Assembly: GCA_963204995.1 (NCBI GenBank)
Contig: CAUJKL010001015.1
Location: 1-38,006 of the forward strand
Reading direction: 5' to 3'
DNA: 38,006 nt
From: Planctomycetota bacterium
GTDB taxonomy: Bacteria > Planctomycetota > Planctomycetia > Pirellulales > Pirellulaceae
How positions within the stretch are numbered: position 1 is the first letter of the stretch; the number at the start of each line of letters is the position of its first letter. The position numbers were made by a program, and so were the translations under genes. Shown here piece by piece: positions 7,916 through 15,960 of this stretch. The notes beneath the pieces were generated by a model that saw only the letters and a list, made by a program, of their open reading frames with translations, was not told the DNA's origin and did no database searches.

Positions 7916-9304
7916 CTAGCTTGCCGAAGTTCGAGCTTCGAGGAAGCTGATAGCGGTGCCAGCAATCAGCACGCAGGCTGTGGCGATGGCTTCTGGCGAC
8001 ATACCTGCGTGCTGCGACTGAAGGAATTGCGCGTAAGTGATCGCCGCGTGAAGCATGAAGATACAGGACAAGCAGAAAACAATCGGCGTGACCGGGAACA
8101 AGACAACCTTGTGAGGGCGTGGCAGATCGGGATAGCGATATCGCAAAACGAACACCGACAACGAGACAAGGATCGCGAAGGTCCAGAACACCGGCGATGT
8201 GAAAGCCAACAATCGCAGAAAGCCTGCTTCCCCACCGGCCTGAATGCCAAACGCAACGACCCAAAAGAAAGCTGTCGTCCCCTGCAGAATCAACGCCCGC
8301 GCCGGCGAATCAAATTTGCCGCTCCAATTGCCAAGCCAAGCGATGAAACGATGTTCGGTACCGACCGCGTAGTAAATCCGTGAACCGGCGAACAGCGTTC
8401 CATTGATCGCTCCCAAACAAGAGAGACAAATCAGCAGACTAATGGCACGGCGTCCGAGATCCCCGAATCGCGTGCCCATAAAGTCCACGACCACCGTCGG
8501 CTGGCCTAAACCTTCCAGCCCGACCGCGCGGACAAGTGCCAAGTTAAACAGCAGATAGATTGCGATGATCAAGCCGACGCCCAGGGCGAGTGAACGAAAG
8601 ATGTTGCGTTGCGGATCCTTCACTTCCGCCGCAACGAAACAAATATCATTCCAGCCGCCATACGTGAACAGAACTAGGATCAACGCAAGTCGAAAGTCCG
8701 GATCGCGAGTTTCGCTCAACACGATCGTCGCTACTTCATGTGTAGGGGCGAGCAGCGCGACAAGAACAATCAGCGAAAGCCCAACGACTTTGAACACTGT
8801 CAACACGTTCTGAGTCGCCTTGCCAGTGCGGACACCGAGTACGTTTAGGATGGTGATTATGACGATCGTCGAGGCTGCATAGACGACAAAATCGCTACCC
8901 TTGTCGCCGGTACTCAACAGCGTGTCTTGAAAAAGTTCATGAGCAAAGCGAGCGAATACGAAGCTCATCATGCCGACGGCCCCTGGACGTACGATCCAAA
9001 ACTCTGCCCACGCAAACAGGAACCCAACGTGACGACCATAGGCTCGCGTTAAGTAGATGTAATCGCCCCCTTCCTCGGGATTGCCAGTTGCAAGTTCGAC
9101 GTAACACAACGCACCGGCCAGCGAGATCAAGCCACCCAACACCCAAACCGACATCAGCGAGGGAAGCGTTGTCACGCGGCTCGCGATTTCAGGCGTCGTC
9201 TCATAGATTCCAGCACCGATCACGATCCCGGCGATGATGCAAATGGAATCGAATAGCGTCAGCTGACGACTGGGTGCGGAATGATGGGGGGCGTTGGCAG
9301 ACAT
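7916..9304 (-). CDS. APC-superfamily amino acid permease
   Basis: With the ATG at 9304 (MSANAPHHSAPSRQL) the protein has 462 residues, normal for the APC family. It has about 12 hydrophobic membrane segments. The first contains IAGIVIGAGIYETTPEIA, the substrate-binding unwound helix motif (GxGIY) of APC transporters. ELATGNPEEGGDYIYLTRAY, another family hallmark, follows at about residue 70. It should be an inner-membrane amino acid or amine transporter; the substrate cannot be read from sequence. It is divergent from a Cys/Met-metabolism enzyme, and the two starts are only about 25 bases apart. They may share regulation, with promoters overlapping the coding ends. An upstream extension to 9418 overlaps the divergent gene and is unlikely. 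Confidence 0.85.
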   Translation of the reverse strand: MSANAPHHSAPSRQLTLFDSICIIAGIVIGAGIYETTPEIASRVTTLPSLMSVWVLGGLISLAGALCYVELATGNPEEGGDYIYLTRAYGRHVGFLFAWAEFWIVRPGAVGMMSFVFARFAHELFQDTLLSTGDKGSDFVVYAASTIVIITILNVLGVRTGKATQNVLTVFKVVGLSLIVLVALLAPTHEVATIVLSETRDPDFRLALILVLFTYGGWNDICFVAAEVKDPQRNIFRSLALGVGLIIAIYLLFNLALVRAVGLEGLGQPTVVVDFMGTRFGDLGRRAISLLICLSCLGAINGTLFAGSRIYYAVGTEHRFIAWLGNWSGKFDSPARALILQGTTAFFWVVAFGIQAGGEAGFLRLLAFTSPVFWTFAILVSLSVFVLRYRYPDLPRPHKVVLFPVTPIVFCLSCIFMLHAAITYAQFLQSQHAGMSPEAIATACVLIAGTAISFLEARTSAS

Positions 9305-9329
9305 ATTGGATTGAGCTACTTTGCGAGCT

Positions 9330-10538
9330 ATGAACAACGAAACCCCCAAGCCTACGATCTCGAAACCGATTCGGCCTGACGACATCTGCCCCAGACCGGA
9401 CAAGCCGGTGGCACACACGACGCAACCGATGGCTCCGGCAATCTATCCGACTTCGGTATGGATGTGCAACGACACGCAGCAAGCCGACCAGCTTCTGGCA
9501 GGCGATCTGGAGGGATACGTCTACCAGCGCGTCGGTCATCCCAATGCGGATGCTTTTGCGGAGAAGGTTGCTGCGTTGCATGTGGCCGAGCGTGTGGCTG
9601 TGACTTCGTCTGGCATGGCAGCAATGTCGCTGGCTGTTTTGTCGCAGCTGGCACCAGGCGACCATGTTGTCGTGAGCAACCAACTTTATGGTCAAAGCTT
9701 GCTGCTGCTGACCCAAGAGCTGACTCGACTCGGGATTTCTAGCACGCAAGTCGACACCGGCGATCGGGACGCCACACGAGCGGCGATGACATCGGCTACT
9801 AGGTTGCTCGTGGTCGAGACGATCGGTAACCCGAGGCTGCATGTCGCCGACATCACTTCGCTGGCCAAAATTGCTCATGAACGCCAGGCGAAGCTGCTGG
9901 TCGATAATACTTTCGCGACGCCGGTGCTCTGCCGACCGCTTGAGTTGGGTGCTGACCTGGTGCTGGAAAGTGTCAGCAAGATGATGAATGGGCACAGCGA
10001 CGTGATGCTCGGCGCGTTGTGTGGTCGCGCGTGCGACTGGGAGCGAGTGCCGCTTGTCATGTCGGCCTGGGGGCTGGCTAGCAGTCCTTTCGACGCCTGG
10101 CTGGCCGTCCGCGGACTAGCGACGATGCACCTGCGGGTCGAGCGAGCTTGCGAGACAGCCCAACGAGCGGCGGAATTCCTGATGCATTCGCCCGCTGTCG
10201 AACAGGTGGATTATCCAGGATTGCCCGACCATCCCCAGTACGACCTTGCCGCAACTCAGTTCGGTGGGCGTTTTGGATCAATGGTTACATTTCGTCTTTC
10301 GGGAGGGCGGAAGGCGGCGGATGCGTTCATTGCCGCCAGCGATCGGATTCCGTTTTGCCCTTCGCTGGGAGAGGCCACCACGACCCTCAGCCACCCAGAA
10401 TCTACGAGCCACCGAGGTCTTTCGCCGTCGCAGCGGGAAGCGTTAGGGATTTCCGGAGGTACGATTCGATTGTCGATCGGCCTCGAATCAAGCGACTTTG
10501 TCTTAGCCGCCCTGGCGGAAAAGCTGGCCGGAATCTGA
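9330..10538 (+). CDS. Cys/Met metabolism PLP-dependent enzyme (cystathionine gamma-synthase/lyase family)
   Basis: A protein of 402 residues. It shows the fold-type I features of this family: PMAPAIYPTSVW near the N-terminus, SSGMAA at about 94, VETIGNPRLHVADI, the pyridoxal-binding aspartate in VDNTFATP, and the Schiff-base lysine in ESVSKMMNGHSD at about residue 217. The C-terminal GTIRLSIGLE segment is also typical. The usual YSRxxNPT motif reads YQRVGHPN, a small departure. Members act as cystathionine synthases, lyases, methionine gamma-lyases or O-acetylhomoserine sulfhydrylases; I cannot choose among them. A TTG at 9321 is a possible alternative start. The ATG at 9330 is preferred although its ribosome binding site is weak. 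Confidence 0.85.
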   Translation: MNNETPKPTISKPIRPDDICPRPDKPVAHTTQPMAPAIYPTSVWMCNDTQQADQLLAGDLEGYVYQRVGHPNADAFAEKVAALHVAERVAVTSSGMAAMSLAVLSQLAPGDHVVVSNQLYGQSLLLLTQELTRLGISSTQVDTGDRDATRAAMTSATRLLVVETIGNPRLHVADITSLAKIAHERQAKLLVDNTFATPVLCRPLELGADLVLESVSKMMNGHSDVMLGALCGRACDWERVPLVMSAWGLASSPFDAWLAVRGLATMHLRVERACETAQRAAEFLMHSPAVEQVDYPGLPDHPQYDLAATQFGGRFGSMVTFRLSGGRKAADAFIAASDRIPFCPSLGEATTTLSHPESTSHRGLSPSQREALGISGGTIRLSIGLESSDFVLAALAEKLAGI

Positions 10539-10569
10539 TCGGTTCGCTCAGAACCCGGTCTTGCCTCTC

Positions 10570-10599
10570 TTGACGTAAGTGGATTCCGCTACCTAGTAT
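10570..10599 (+). promoter_or_regulatory. Predicted sigma70-type promoter for infA
   Basis: TTGACG at 10570-10575 and TAGTAT at 10594-10599, with an 18-base spacer. It lies 47 bases before the infA start. Confidence 0.55.
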
Positions 10600-10645
10600 A
10601 CGGGATCGATTATTGGGGGTATTTGAGTCCAGTTTGGAGATGTGC

Positions 10646-10864
10646 ATGGCACGAGAAGAAGCGTTAGAAGTAGAAGGTACGGTTACTCAGGCCCTGGCCA
10701 ATACGCGGTTTCGCGTTCAATTGGACACGGGAACTTTGGTGATGGCGCATGTCGCTGGCAAAATGCGCAAAAATTTCATCCGTATTGTTCCGGGCGATAA
10801 AGTCCGGGTCGAACTCTCGCCTTATGATCTGGCAAAGGGACGAATCGTCTACCGCGAACGGTAA
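10646..10864 (+). CDS. infA: Translation initiation factor IF-1
   Basis: A single-domain OB-fold protein of 72 residues, the normal length for IF-1. It begins [13 protein letters not shown] and contains the conserved [20 protein letters not shown] and [15 protein letters not shown]-1 binds the 30S ribosomal A site during initiation. The start at 10646 gives the usual N-terminus and has GGAGA eight bases upstream; a longer frame from 10613 is not supported. It is transcribed alone, from a good promoter at 10570, downstream of the PLP enzyme gene. Confidence 0.97.
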   Translation: MAREEALEVEGTVTQALANTRFRVQLDTGTLVMAHVAGKMRKNFIRIVPGDKVRVELSPYDLAKGRIVYRER

Positions 10865-11153
10865 CGACTTGCCCTTTGCTCCCCGCCTTACGCGTAGAGT
10901 TCCTCGATTTATTTCTGCTGCCGCTTTGCACTTCCCTTGCGCGCCGATCTTCGGACGATCTCAGTAGATTTTTTCTCACGCGACAAGCCCCGGTCTTGCC
11001 GTGTCGTCGCCCATGTCAAGCGATTTCGCACGATGGCGAAACTCTAACCGTTGTTTGATAGGTATAATCCCCCGCACCGTCGAATCGAGTTGCTGAGAAC
11101 AACTCGATTGCTCTCGTTACACACTTACTTAACGCAGTCAGGAGTCACCAATC
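10865..11153 (+). promoter_or_regulatory. Leader/promoter region of the secreted protein gene
   Basis: A 289-base non-coding stretch. A perfect TATAAT lies at 11063-11068, about 85 bases before the GTG start, but its -35 region (about 11040-11045) is weak. AGGAG at 11140-11144 is a clear ribosome binding site. Nothing else was recognised. Confidence 0.35.
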
Positions 11154-12821
11154 GTGAAGAACTTCGTTTCGCACCTACTGAAGTGCGCACTCGGGCTTTT
11201 GCTCGCAACCGTGGCAAGCTTCTCCGGGCCAACTACGGCTTTGGCTCAGAACGACCAAAAACCAGCTGTCGTCATCTCGCTGGGAAGTATTGACCAATTG
11301 ATGGGTAACATCGGTTACCTAACGCGTGCGGCCGGTTCGCCCGAAGTCGGTGCGATCGTCCAAATCATGTCGGGCCAATACATCGAAGGTCTGAACACCA
11401 AGCAGCCCGTCGGCGGCTATGTCACCTTCACACCGCAGCCAACCGGTGTGGTGTTCCTGCCCGTCTCTGATTTCAACATGGTAGTAGCGAAGATCGAAGA
11501 GATGGTCGGCGGCCTGCAAGACGTCGGCGACGGCGTTAAGAAATTGACGTTACAACGTGAGATCTTCTTGAAGGAAAAGGATGGCTGGGTCTTCGTCAGC
11601 GATCAGCGAGCAAACCTCGACAAGCTTCCTGCCGACCCCACGCAATTGCTCGAAGGTCTACCCGAGACCTACGACGTGGCGATCCGAGCCAATGTGCAGA
11701 GCGTTCCCAAAGAACTACGTCAGATGCTGCTCTCGGAGATTAAAGAGGGCTTCGAGCGAACGGTCGCCAACGAAGCGAACGAAGACAAGCGTCGTGCGCA
11801 GAAGGAGATTGGCGGTCGCGTGATTGAAGAGATTGTTCGGTTTGCCGACGAGGCGGATCAATTGACGGTCGGCTGGGGAACGGACAAAAAGGCAGGCAAG
11901 ACGTTCATTGACTTCAGCGCCACCGCAATCGCGGGAACAACACTCGCTAGCGAAATCAATTCCGCAGTCACGGCGAAATCCGATTTCACTGGCTTCTTGT
12001 TACCAGATGCCGCAGCCACGTTTCACTTCACCGCTCCGGTGCCGAAAGAAAACGTTCAGCAAATGGTCACGATGCTGAATAAGGCTCGCGACAAGGCGAT
12101 CGAACAGATTGGCAAAGACAAGGACTTGCCCAACGATGAAGCTCGTGCGACCGCAAAAGAGATTGTTGGCTCATTAACGGCTGTACTCCAGAAGACCCTC
12201 GAGGGTGGCAAGCTGAACGGTGGTGCGGCATTACGGCTGGCTCCGCAAAATATTAACTTTGTTGCCGGTGGTTTGGTGGCTGACGGCAAGTCGGTCGAGA
12301 AGGATTTGAAACGATTGGTCGAACTGGCCAAGCAGTCGAAGAACAATCCGTATGTGGAAGTGAAATTCGACGCCGCGACTCACGGTGGCGTGACGTTGCA
12401 CACAATTACCGTGCCCGTTCCCGCACGCGAAGAGCAAGCCAGGAAGATCTTGGGCGAGAAGATGCTGACCGTCATCGGTACCGGTGCGACCAGCGTGTAC
12501 TTTGCCTTCGGCAACGACTCGATGGAGTTGCTGAAACAAGTAATCGACGGTTCAGCCGCCGCTACTGGCGAGACCTCACCGATGACGCTCAATGTGTCGT
12601 TGGCACCGATCATGGCGTTTGCCGCATCGGTGGATGACGATCCGATTGTGGCCGGTCTGTCGGAAGCTCTGAAGAAGGGCCAAGGCAAAGATCATATCGC
12701 GATTTCGTCGAAGGCCATTCCGCGTGGAGTCGCTTATCGAGTCGAAGTGGAGGAAGGCGTGCTGCAACTGATTGGGCAAGCAGCCAAGCTGAAGAATAGC
12801 CAAGAACGCGATCCTTTCTAG
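11154..12821 (+). CDS. Secreted protein of unknown function
   Basis: A protein of 555 residues starting at GTG (11154), with AGGAG upstream at good spacing. It has a clear signal peptide (hydrophobic core CALGLLLATVASF, cleavage likely after TTALAQ at about 31-32). The mature part has no membrane segment. It is acidic and rich in charged helices, with repeated short hydrophobic beta segments. I see no catalytic motif. Its general look matches a family of secreted planctomycete proteins without assigned function. A strong hairpin terminator follows the stop, so it is a single-gene transcript. Confidence 0.75.
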   Translation: MKNFVSHLLKCALGLLLATVASFSGPTTALAQNDQKPAVVISLGSIDQLMGNIGYLTRAAGSPEVGAIVQIMSGQYIEGLNTKQPVGGYVTFTPQPTGVVFLPVSDFNMVVAKIEEMVGGLQDVGDGVKKLTLQREIFLKEKDGWVFVSDQRANLDKLPADPTQLLEGLPETYDVAIRANVQSVPKELRQMLLSEIKEGFERTVANEANEDKRRAQKEIGGRVIEEIVRFADEADQLTVGWGTDKKAGKTFIDFSATAIAGTTLASEINSAVTAKSDFTGFLLPDAAATFHFTAPVPKENVQQMVTMLNKARDKAIEQIGKDKDLPNDEARATAKEIVGSLTAVLQKTLEGGKLNGGAALRLAPQNINFVAGGLVADGKSVEKDLKRLVELAKQSKNNPYVEVKFDAATHGGVTLHTITVPVPAREEQARKILGEKMLTVIGTGATSVYFAFGNDSMELLKQVIDGSAAATGETSPMTLNVSLAPIMAFAASVDDDPIVAGLSEALKKGQGKDHIAISSKAIPRGVAYRVEVEEGVLQLIGQAAKLKNSQERDPF

Positions 12822-12861
12822 GCGTTGCCTGTCCGATCGCCGCGTTCAAGTAGAAGTCCGC

Positions 12862-12900
12862 ACAAACTTCCGAAGTCTTCCAGGACTTCGGAAGTTTTGT
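12862..12900 (+). terminator. Rho-independent terminator
   Basis: A perfect 12-bp stem (ACTTCCGAAGTC / GACTTCGGAAGT) with a 6-base loop, extended by CAAA/TTTG and followed by TTTTGT. It ends the transcript of the secreted protein gene. Confidence 0.85.
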
Positions 12901-12995
12901 CGCTTATGGGGGGACTTCTCTTGGCTGTCGCGATTGGCTACCGTGCTGGTTCGCAATTGATTTCAATCACGGCTGTATGAGAGGTCAAATTCATC

Positions 12996-14273
12996 ATGCC
13001 TGCGGTTAGTGAATTCTCGACGATACGAACGGAGATCGGTGGCCTTCCTGTCAGCGATTTGGCGAAGCAATTTGGTACGCCGACGTATGTTTACGACGCG
13101 GCGAAGATCGTTGAACGCATCAACGACTTGAGTGCGTTTGACGCCATCCGCTACGCACAAAAGGCAAACTCCAACCTCGCGATCATCGACCTCGTGCGAC
13201 GTCACGGCGTGCTGGTCGATGCCGTCAGTGCTGGCGAGATCCATCGTGCTCTGGCTGCGGGTTATAAGCCCGGAGGCGAACCGCCGGCAATTGTCTTCAC
13301 GGCCGACATCTTTGACCACGATGCCCTGGCGATGGTGGTCAAACACGACATCCACGTGAACTGCGGCTCGCCGGATATGATCAACCAGTTGGGCGAGATC
13401 GCTCCTGGGCGAAATATCACGTTACGTGTGAATCCCGGTTTCGGGCACGGGCACAGCCAGAAAACCAACACCGGCGGCGAGCAATCGAAACACGGCATTT
13501 GGCACGAACAAATCGATGACTGCCTGCGGCGTGCCGATCAATATGGCCTTGGTGTGACCGGCTTGCACATGCACATCGGATCCGGGACCGATCTGGAGCA
13601 CTTGGCGCAGGTCTGTGGAGCGATGGAGAAGCTCGCTCTCAACGTGGGTCGCACCGTCACCAACATCAGCGCCGGCGGTGGCCTGCCGATCGCGTACAAA
13701 CAGCAGGACTCTTTCGTCGACATCGAGCAGTATTTCGGGCTCTGGGATGCAACTCGCAAGCGACTCGAACAGAGTTTCGGGCACAAGATCGCGCTCGAAA
13801 TTGAGCCCGGGCGATACCTCTCGGCGGAGAGCGGTTACTTGATCGCCGAGATCCGCGCCATCAAGAAGATGGGCGGCAACACGTTCTATATTGTCGACGC
13901 TGGATTTAACAATTTGGCTCGCCCCATCATGTACGGCTCGTACCATCCCATCTCCATCGCACCGGTTTCGGGCAGTCGCGAGCGCGGTGTGCAAGAGGTT
14001 GTCGTGGGCGGCCCCTTGTGTGAATCGGGTGATATTTTCACCCAGGAGGAGGGCGGCTTCGTCGCCAAACGATCGCTGCCGGTCGCCAGCGTTGGTGACT
14101 ATCTGGTGATCGAATGTGCGGGTGCTTATGGTTTTGTCATGTCATCGAACTACAACTCGAAGCCCATGGCCGCCGAAGTGTTGATCCAAGACGAGAAAGC
14201 TCACCTGGTTCGCGCTCGGCAGACTTACGAAGACTTGCTGCGGGGGGAAGTGATACCACGGGCAACTAGATGA
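12996..14273 (+). CDS. lysA: Diaminopimelate decarboxylase
   Basis: A protein of 425 residues in the fold-type III PLP decarboxylase family. The pyridoxal lysine is in YAQKANSN at residue 56. HMHIGSGTD, ISAGGGLPIAY (the PLP-phosphate glycine loop) and EIEPGRYLSAESGY follow. GGPLCESGDIF at about 340-350 carries the CESGD active-site motif contributed across the dimer. LysA converts meso-diaminopimelate to L-lysine and CO2, the last step of lysine synthesis, in the cytoplasm. The ornithine/arginine decarboxylase branch is less likely because of CESGD and the length. The gene stands alone after the terminator at 12862. Confidence 0.9.
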   Translation: MPAVSEFSTIRTEIGGLPVSDLAKQFGTPTYVYDAAKIVERINDLSAFDAIRYAQKANSNLAIIDLVRRHGVLVDAVSAGEIHRALAAGYKPGGEPPAIVFTADIFDHDALAMVVKHDIHVNCGSPDMINQLGEIAPGRNITLRVNPGFGHGHSQKTNTGGEQSKHGIWHEQIDDCLRRADQYGLGVTGLHMHIGSGTDLEHLAQVCGAMEKLALNVGRTVTNISAGGGLPIAYKQQDSFVDIEQYFGLWDATRKRLEQSFGHKIALEIEPGRYLSAESGYLIAEIRAIKKMGGNTFYIVDAGFNNLARPIMYGSYHPISIAPVSGSRERGVQEVVVGGPLCESGDIFTQEEGGFVAKRSLPVASVGDYLVIECAGAYGFVMSSNYNSKPMAAEVLIQDEKAHLVRARQTYEDLLRGEVIPRATR

Positions 14274-14579
14274 ATCAGTCGCCTGATGTGAGAGACGGTT
14301 TCTTCGAGAGACGGTTGGAGTTTGTTAAGATTCATGCGAACTTATTGAGTGCGTCAGGAGTCCAGAGTGTGGCCGTAAATCCTTGACAAATAGTTGGTTC
14401 GGTCGTATTGTTCAGGTAGTTGAACGGGGTGAGTCGAACGTCTATAGTAAGCTCTTCTGAAGAGTGATCTGGACTCACTCGATACAATTAGAATAGATAG
14501 ATGTGACGCAAGAAGCGGCACTTTTGCACGTACGGACACGCCGCTCCAGTCGATTCGGCTAACAAAATGGCGTGTTATC
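14274..14579 (+). promoter_or_regulatory. Regulatory region with strong promoter and nested inverted repeats
   Basis: TTGACA (14383-14388), a 17-base spacer and TATTGT (14406-14411) make a near-consensus sigma70-type promoter. Downstream of it, the 13-base palindrome CTCTTCTGAAGAG (14452-14464) is nested inside the inverted pair GTGAGTC (14429-14435) / GACTCAC (14472-14478). This could be an operator or a structured 5' leader for the two-gene module at 14580. The start codon is more than 160 bases from the promoter, so the leader is long. Confidence 0.55.
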
Positions 14580-14825
14580 ATGAGTGAACTGAGCACATTT
14601 CTTTTCGCCCGACCATCTTTCATTGAAGGTATGGCAAGGCTTCTCGATTTCGGTGGAACGCTCAACGAGTATAACTACTCATCAAACGAGCAACGAGCAG
14701 ATGCTTTTGCGCTATGGGCAGACAACACAACAGTTGGTAACGACGTGCGATCTGCTTGGCTAGAAGAACTCGTCAAGGCAAGGCGCGATGTCGAGAAGCT
14801 CAAAAAGACGGAAGCGGCAAGCTAA
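14580..14825 (+). CDS. Small protein preceding DUF2335 gene
   Basis: An acidic, soluble protein of 81 residues with no signal or membrane segment. It begins MSELSTFLFARPSFIEGMAR and continues LLDFGGTLNEYNYS. The C-terminus is a charged helix (ARRDVEKLKKTEAAS). It overlaps the following DUF2335 gene by 38 bases, indicating translational coupling. A sigma70-type promoter precedes the pair. I do not know its function; from memory, proteins with this start occur upstream of other DUF2335 genes, so the pair may be a module. Confidence 0.65.
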   Translation: MSELSTFLFARPSFIEGMARLLDFGGTLNEYNYSSNEQRADAFALWADNTTVGNDVRSAWLEELVKARRDVEKLKKTEAAS

Positions 14826-15285
14826 GAATGCTGCTGTGTCTCAAGTAAGGAGGGAGCTCCAACAGAACGCCCCCTCCGCCATCCCGCGACAACTCGTCGC
14901 CCAGATTACCCAGGAGATAACCACGGAGTATCGTGGTCCGTATCCGCCGCCGGTTCTACTCGCAGAATACGACGCGGTACTCCCTGGTGCGGCTGAGAGA
15001 ATTATTGCGATGGCCGAAAAACAGATCGCTCACCGAATTGAACTGGAGACGACTGTCATAAAGGGTGATAGCCGCCGGTCGTGGTGGGGTTTGGTGTTGG
15101 GCTTCGTCACAACGCTGGTGATTTCTGGCGTCGGGCTTACTGTGGCACTGAAGGTTAGCCCCACAGCTGGAGCGACAATTATCACAGGAACAGTTGTCGC
15201 GTTGGCTGGCGTATTTGTTTATGGGAGTTGGTCGCGACGGGGGGAACGAGAGCATAAGGCCAATCTCATGGCTGGTAGACGATAG
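14788..15285 (+). CDS. DUF2335-family membrane protein
   Basis: A protein of 165 residues. The N-terminus is basic (SRSSKRRKRQAKNA). The conserved block YRGPYPPPVLLAEYDAVLPG then AAERIIAMAEKQIAHRIELE lies at about 49-90. Two membrane segments follow (LVLGFVTTLVISGVGLTVAL and IITGTVVALAGVFVYGSW), and the tail is short and basic. This is the layout of the DUF2335 predicted membrane proteins, whose function is not known. The start at 14788 overlaps the 81-residue gene in another frame. The gene is followed by a hairpin at 15426-15460. Confidence 0.75.
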   Translation: MSRSSKRRKRQAKNAAVSQVRRELQQNAPSAIPRQLVAQITQEITTEYRGPYPPPVLLAEYDAVLPGAAERIIAMAEKQIAHRIELETTVIKGDSRRSWWGLVLGFVTTLVISGVGLTVALKVSPTAGATIITGTVVALAGVFVYGSWSRRGEREHKANLMAGRR

Positions 15286-15425
15286 TCGTGGTAGCCCATC
15301 TGTCCGCCCGTCGTTACTCACGGCTAGTGCGGGTATTCGAAGCTTTCGAGGTATCTCGTACCAATTCCGATAGAACCGGTTGGCTGGCGGTCGACCACTA
15401 TTTATACTTCTTAATCTGGAAGATC

Positions 15426-15460
15426 TCGGGAGGTGAGCCGTCGGCTCCCTAATCTCCCGA
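15426..15460 (+). terminator. Nested hairpin before ferredoxin gene
   Basis: Outer stem TCGGGAG/CTCCCGA encloses an inner hairpin GAGCCG-T-CGGCTC. A T-rich run (TTATTTTT) begins about 13 bases after it. It could terminate the DUF2335 transcript or act in the ferredoxin leader; the distance to the T-run makes simple termination uncertain. Confidence 0.4.
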
Positions 15461-15498
15461 AGGATCAGGACTTATTTTTCCGATAAAGGACACGTTCG

Positions 15499-15894
15499 AT
15501 GGCAAAACAGGGACCGCGAAAGAAGCTGCCTAAGGAACTGGCCGTTATCAATGCGGATAACTGCACGGGATGCGAATCTTGTATCGAAGTCTGCCCGGTC
15601 GACTGCATCGAGTTGAAGACGATGAATCTTGGCGTCAAGGGAAGCCAATCTTGGTGCGAGATCGATATCGAGCGATGTGTGGGCTGTGAGGTCTGCGTCC
15701 ACATTCCTCAAAAGAAATCAAATCCGTACGAGTTGCTCGTCTGTCCGTGGGACGCGATCAAGTTGGTGCCGACCGAGCAAGTCGCTCAAGTCGTGGCGCA
15801 AATCGGCGGACCGCCTCAGTACATCTACGAGAACTGGGACCGACTCGTCGGCACGGCCCAGCATTTGGCCGAGTTGAAGGCCGGAGCGGTTTAG
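15499..15894 (+). CDS. Two-cluster 4Fe-4S ferredoxin
   Basis: A protein of 131 residues. The first cluster motif is CTGCESCIEVCP. The second is CVGCEVCVHIP, a spacer of about 12 residues, then CPWD, so the last cysteine of the second cluster is displaced by an insertion. A basic N-terminus (MAKQGPRKKLPKEL) and a C-terminal extension of about 40 residues flank the ferredoxin fold. It should be a soluble low-potential electron carrier. The partner enzyme is not apparent from neighbours. AAAGGA upstream gives a reasonable ribosome binding site for the ATG at 15499. Confidence 0.88.
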   Translation: MAKQGPRKKLPKELAVINADNCTGCESCIEVCPVDCIELKTMNLGVKGSQSWCEIDIERCVGCEVCVHIPQKKSNPYELLVCPWDAIKLVPTEQVAQVVAQIGGPPQYIYENWDRLVGTAQHLAELKAGAV

Positions 15895-15902
15895 CGGGAA
15901 GA

Positions 15903-15960
15903 GTAGAACAATTGTCCCAATTGTTCTGCGATCCGAGAGCAATTGGGACAATTGCTCTAC
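15903..15960. repeat. 25-bp inverted repeat between convergent genes
   Basis: GTAGAACAATTGTCCCAATT (arm continues to 15927) pairs with the arm at 15936-15960 at 23 of 25 positions, with an 8-base loop. Each arm is itself nearly palindromic around AATTG...CAATT. It lies between the ends of the ferredoxin and isomerase genes and could stop transcription from both sides. The right end supplies the TAG stop codon of the isomerase gene. Confidence 0.8.

Noticed and set aside
9305-9418. Longer start for the amino acid permease
   Set aside because: It overlaps the divergent PLP enzyme's coding start and adds a non-family N-terminus.
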